NCBI GenBank assembly: GCA_964569055.1
Contig: CAZMSZ010000175.1
Location: 1-14,585, forward strand
DNA from: JAWLGW01 sp964569055
GTDB taxonomy: Bacteria; Planctomycetota; J058
Length of the DNA: 14,585 nucleotides
Direction: 5' to 3'
In this document: one piece after another, positions 13,985-14,585 of the stretch
Layout of the letters: the number at the start of each line of letters is the position of its first letter
Numbering within the stretch: the stretch's first letter is position 1
Notes under the pieces: model-generated
The model's input: the letters and a program-made list of their open reading frames with translations, nothing else
Database searches by the model: none
What the model was told of the DNA's origin: nothing
Position numbers and translations under genes: made by a program

Positions 13985-14461
13985 ATGTTGATCGATAGCG
14001 ACGAGCGGCCTCAGTCGATCGAGCTCGAGCACGAGCTCGACCTGCCGAGCTTCCCCGTCGGGGAGCGCCTGCCGCGGATCCTCCTCAGCGAGGACGACGA
14101 GGGGCTGCGCGAGCTGCTGCAGGAGACGCTGGCGCGCTCGGGATACGAGGTGCAGCCCGTCCAGGACGGGTTCGAGCTGCTCGACCTGCTCGAGGACGAG
14201 CGCTCGGCCGACGACGTCGACCTCGTGGTGGCCGAGGTGAACCTGCCCGGCCTGAACGCGTTCGAGGTGCTGTCCCGCGTGCGCGCGCGGCGCTGGTTCC
14301 TGCCCTTCCTGGTCCTGACCCCCTCGGCGGACGGCTTCGACCCGCGGGCGCGCCAGCTGGGCGCGACGACGCTGGCCAAGCCGTTCGGCCGCGACGACCT
14401 GCTGCACGCGGTCGCGCGGCTGGTTCCGCAGGACATGTGGGAGCTGGGCCGCGCCGCCTGA
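13985..14461 (+). CDS. stand-alone receiver protein with Glu replacing the phospho-Asp (receiver B)
   Basis: The product has 158 residues. I chose the ATG at 13985, with AGGGA about 7 nt before. An in-frame ATG at 13961 has no ribosome-binding site. Residues 1-29 are an acidic extension rich in Glu and Leu (SIELEHELDLPSF). The receiver (30-150) has the acidic pocket SEDD (35-38), Thr112 and Lys132 (LAKPF). The phospho-acceptor position in LVVAEVNLPGLNAFEVL is Glu84 rather than Asp. Asp-to-Glu changes can mimic phosphorylation in some receivers, so it may be locked in an active-like state, or it may bind partners without being phosphorylated. There is no output domain. It has its own sigma-54-like promoter and follows the NtrC-type gene by 183 bp. 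With receiver A it forms a pair of differently altered receivers around the activator. Confidence 0.87.
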   Translation: MLIDSDERPQSIELEHELDLPSFPVGERLPRILLSEDDEGLRELLQETLARSGYEVQPVQDGFELLDLLEDERSADDVDLVVAEVNLPGLNAFEVLSRVRARRWFLPFLVLTPSADGFDPRARQLGATTLAKPFGRDDLLHAVARLVPQDMWELGRAA

Positions 14462-14585
14462 CCGCCAAGAGCGCCGAGGAGCTGTCGCTGATGGGCGGCC
14501 TCCTCGGCCGAGGAATGGACCGCCAAGAAGAGAGCTGTCGCTCGAGGGCGGCCTCCTCGGCGGAAGAATGGACCGCCAAGAAGAG
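14460..14585. repeat. imperfect tandem repeat downstream of receiver B, running off the window
   Basis: Unit 1 is 14460-14517 (58 bp), unit 2 is 14518-14570 (53 bp) and a partial unit 3 begins at 14571. Each opens GACCGCCAAGA and contains AGCTGTCGCT, then GGGCGGCCTCCTCGGC, and ends in GAATG. Unit 1 holds the perfect palindrome TCCTCGGCCGAGGA (14501-14514), which is broken in unit 2. The unequal lengths put units in different frames, so a coding role is unlikely. It may serve as a transcript end for receiver B. Confidence 0.75.

Noticed and set aside
14085..14579. Minus-strand frames starting in the right-end tandem repeat (two starts giving MAVHSSAEEAA)
   Set aside because: The shared start only reflects the DNA repeat; the frames then run antisense through receiver B and show no motif.

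Overview
The window is very G+C-rich throughout. It carries gene families typical of predatory or social delta-type bacteria: a Hanks-type Ser/Thr kinase fused to an FGE/SUMF1-like domain, a double-FHA protein with a DUF4388 tail, a sigma-54 activator and stand-alone receiver proteins. My best guess is a member of the Myxococcota (Polyangia/Sandaracinus-like). That is an inference from gene content and base composition, not a measurement. A run of 100 Ns at 3811-3910 shows a draft assembly that broke inside a tandem repeat.

Layout. (1) 1-350 is non-coding. It holds a nested hairpin, a degenerate copy of a repeat seen again at 3676-4044, and a 14-bp GC stem-loop that probably ends the first gene. 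(2) 351-1634 (-) is a lipoprotein of unknown function. It is divergent from 1923-3566 (+), the kinase-SUMF1 fusion. Their shared 288-bp region has repeated CGTGGGCA/TGCCCACG half-sites, a plausible -35/-10 pair and a possible 25-codon leader ORF. (3) 3567-4098 is a repeat island between convergent genes: GTGCCC-type hexamer tracts, a hairpin, and 43-bp blocks each containing a 14-bp palindrome. (4) 4099-5358 (-) is the FHA-FHA-DUF4388 protein. (5) 5527-8682 (+) is a tight three-gene operon: small lipoprotein, a phosphotransferase of the rifampin-phosphotransferase/PEP-synthase type, and a CDP-archaeol-synthase-like (CarS/DUF46) membrane enzyme. (6) 8679-10217 (-) is a polytopic GT-C-like membrane protein whose stop codon overlaps that of the CarS-like gene in the tetramer CTAG. 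(7) 10262-11329 (-) is a soluble histidine kinase. (8) 11567-14461 (+) is a regulatory block: degenerate receiver A, an overlapping 96-residue unknown protein, an NtrC-type sigma-54 activator and degenerate receiver B. (9) The last 126 bp hold an imperfect tandem repeat that runs off the window.

How it may work together. The kinase (phosphorylation) and the FHA protein (phosphothreonine reading) could be partners across the repeat island. The phosphotransferase and CarS-like enzyme look like two consecutive steps, phosphorylation of an alcohol and then CTP activation, of an unassigned lipid pathway. The histidine kinase and three receiver proteins form the most unusual part. Each of the three plus-strand regulatory units has a GG-N10-GC sigma-54-like element upstream. 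The kinase lacks the usual N-box asparagines. One stand-alone receiver keeps the phospho-Asp but has Glu in place of the invariant Lys, and the other keeps the Lys but has Glu in place of the phospho-Asp.
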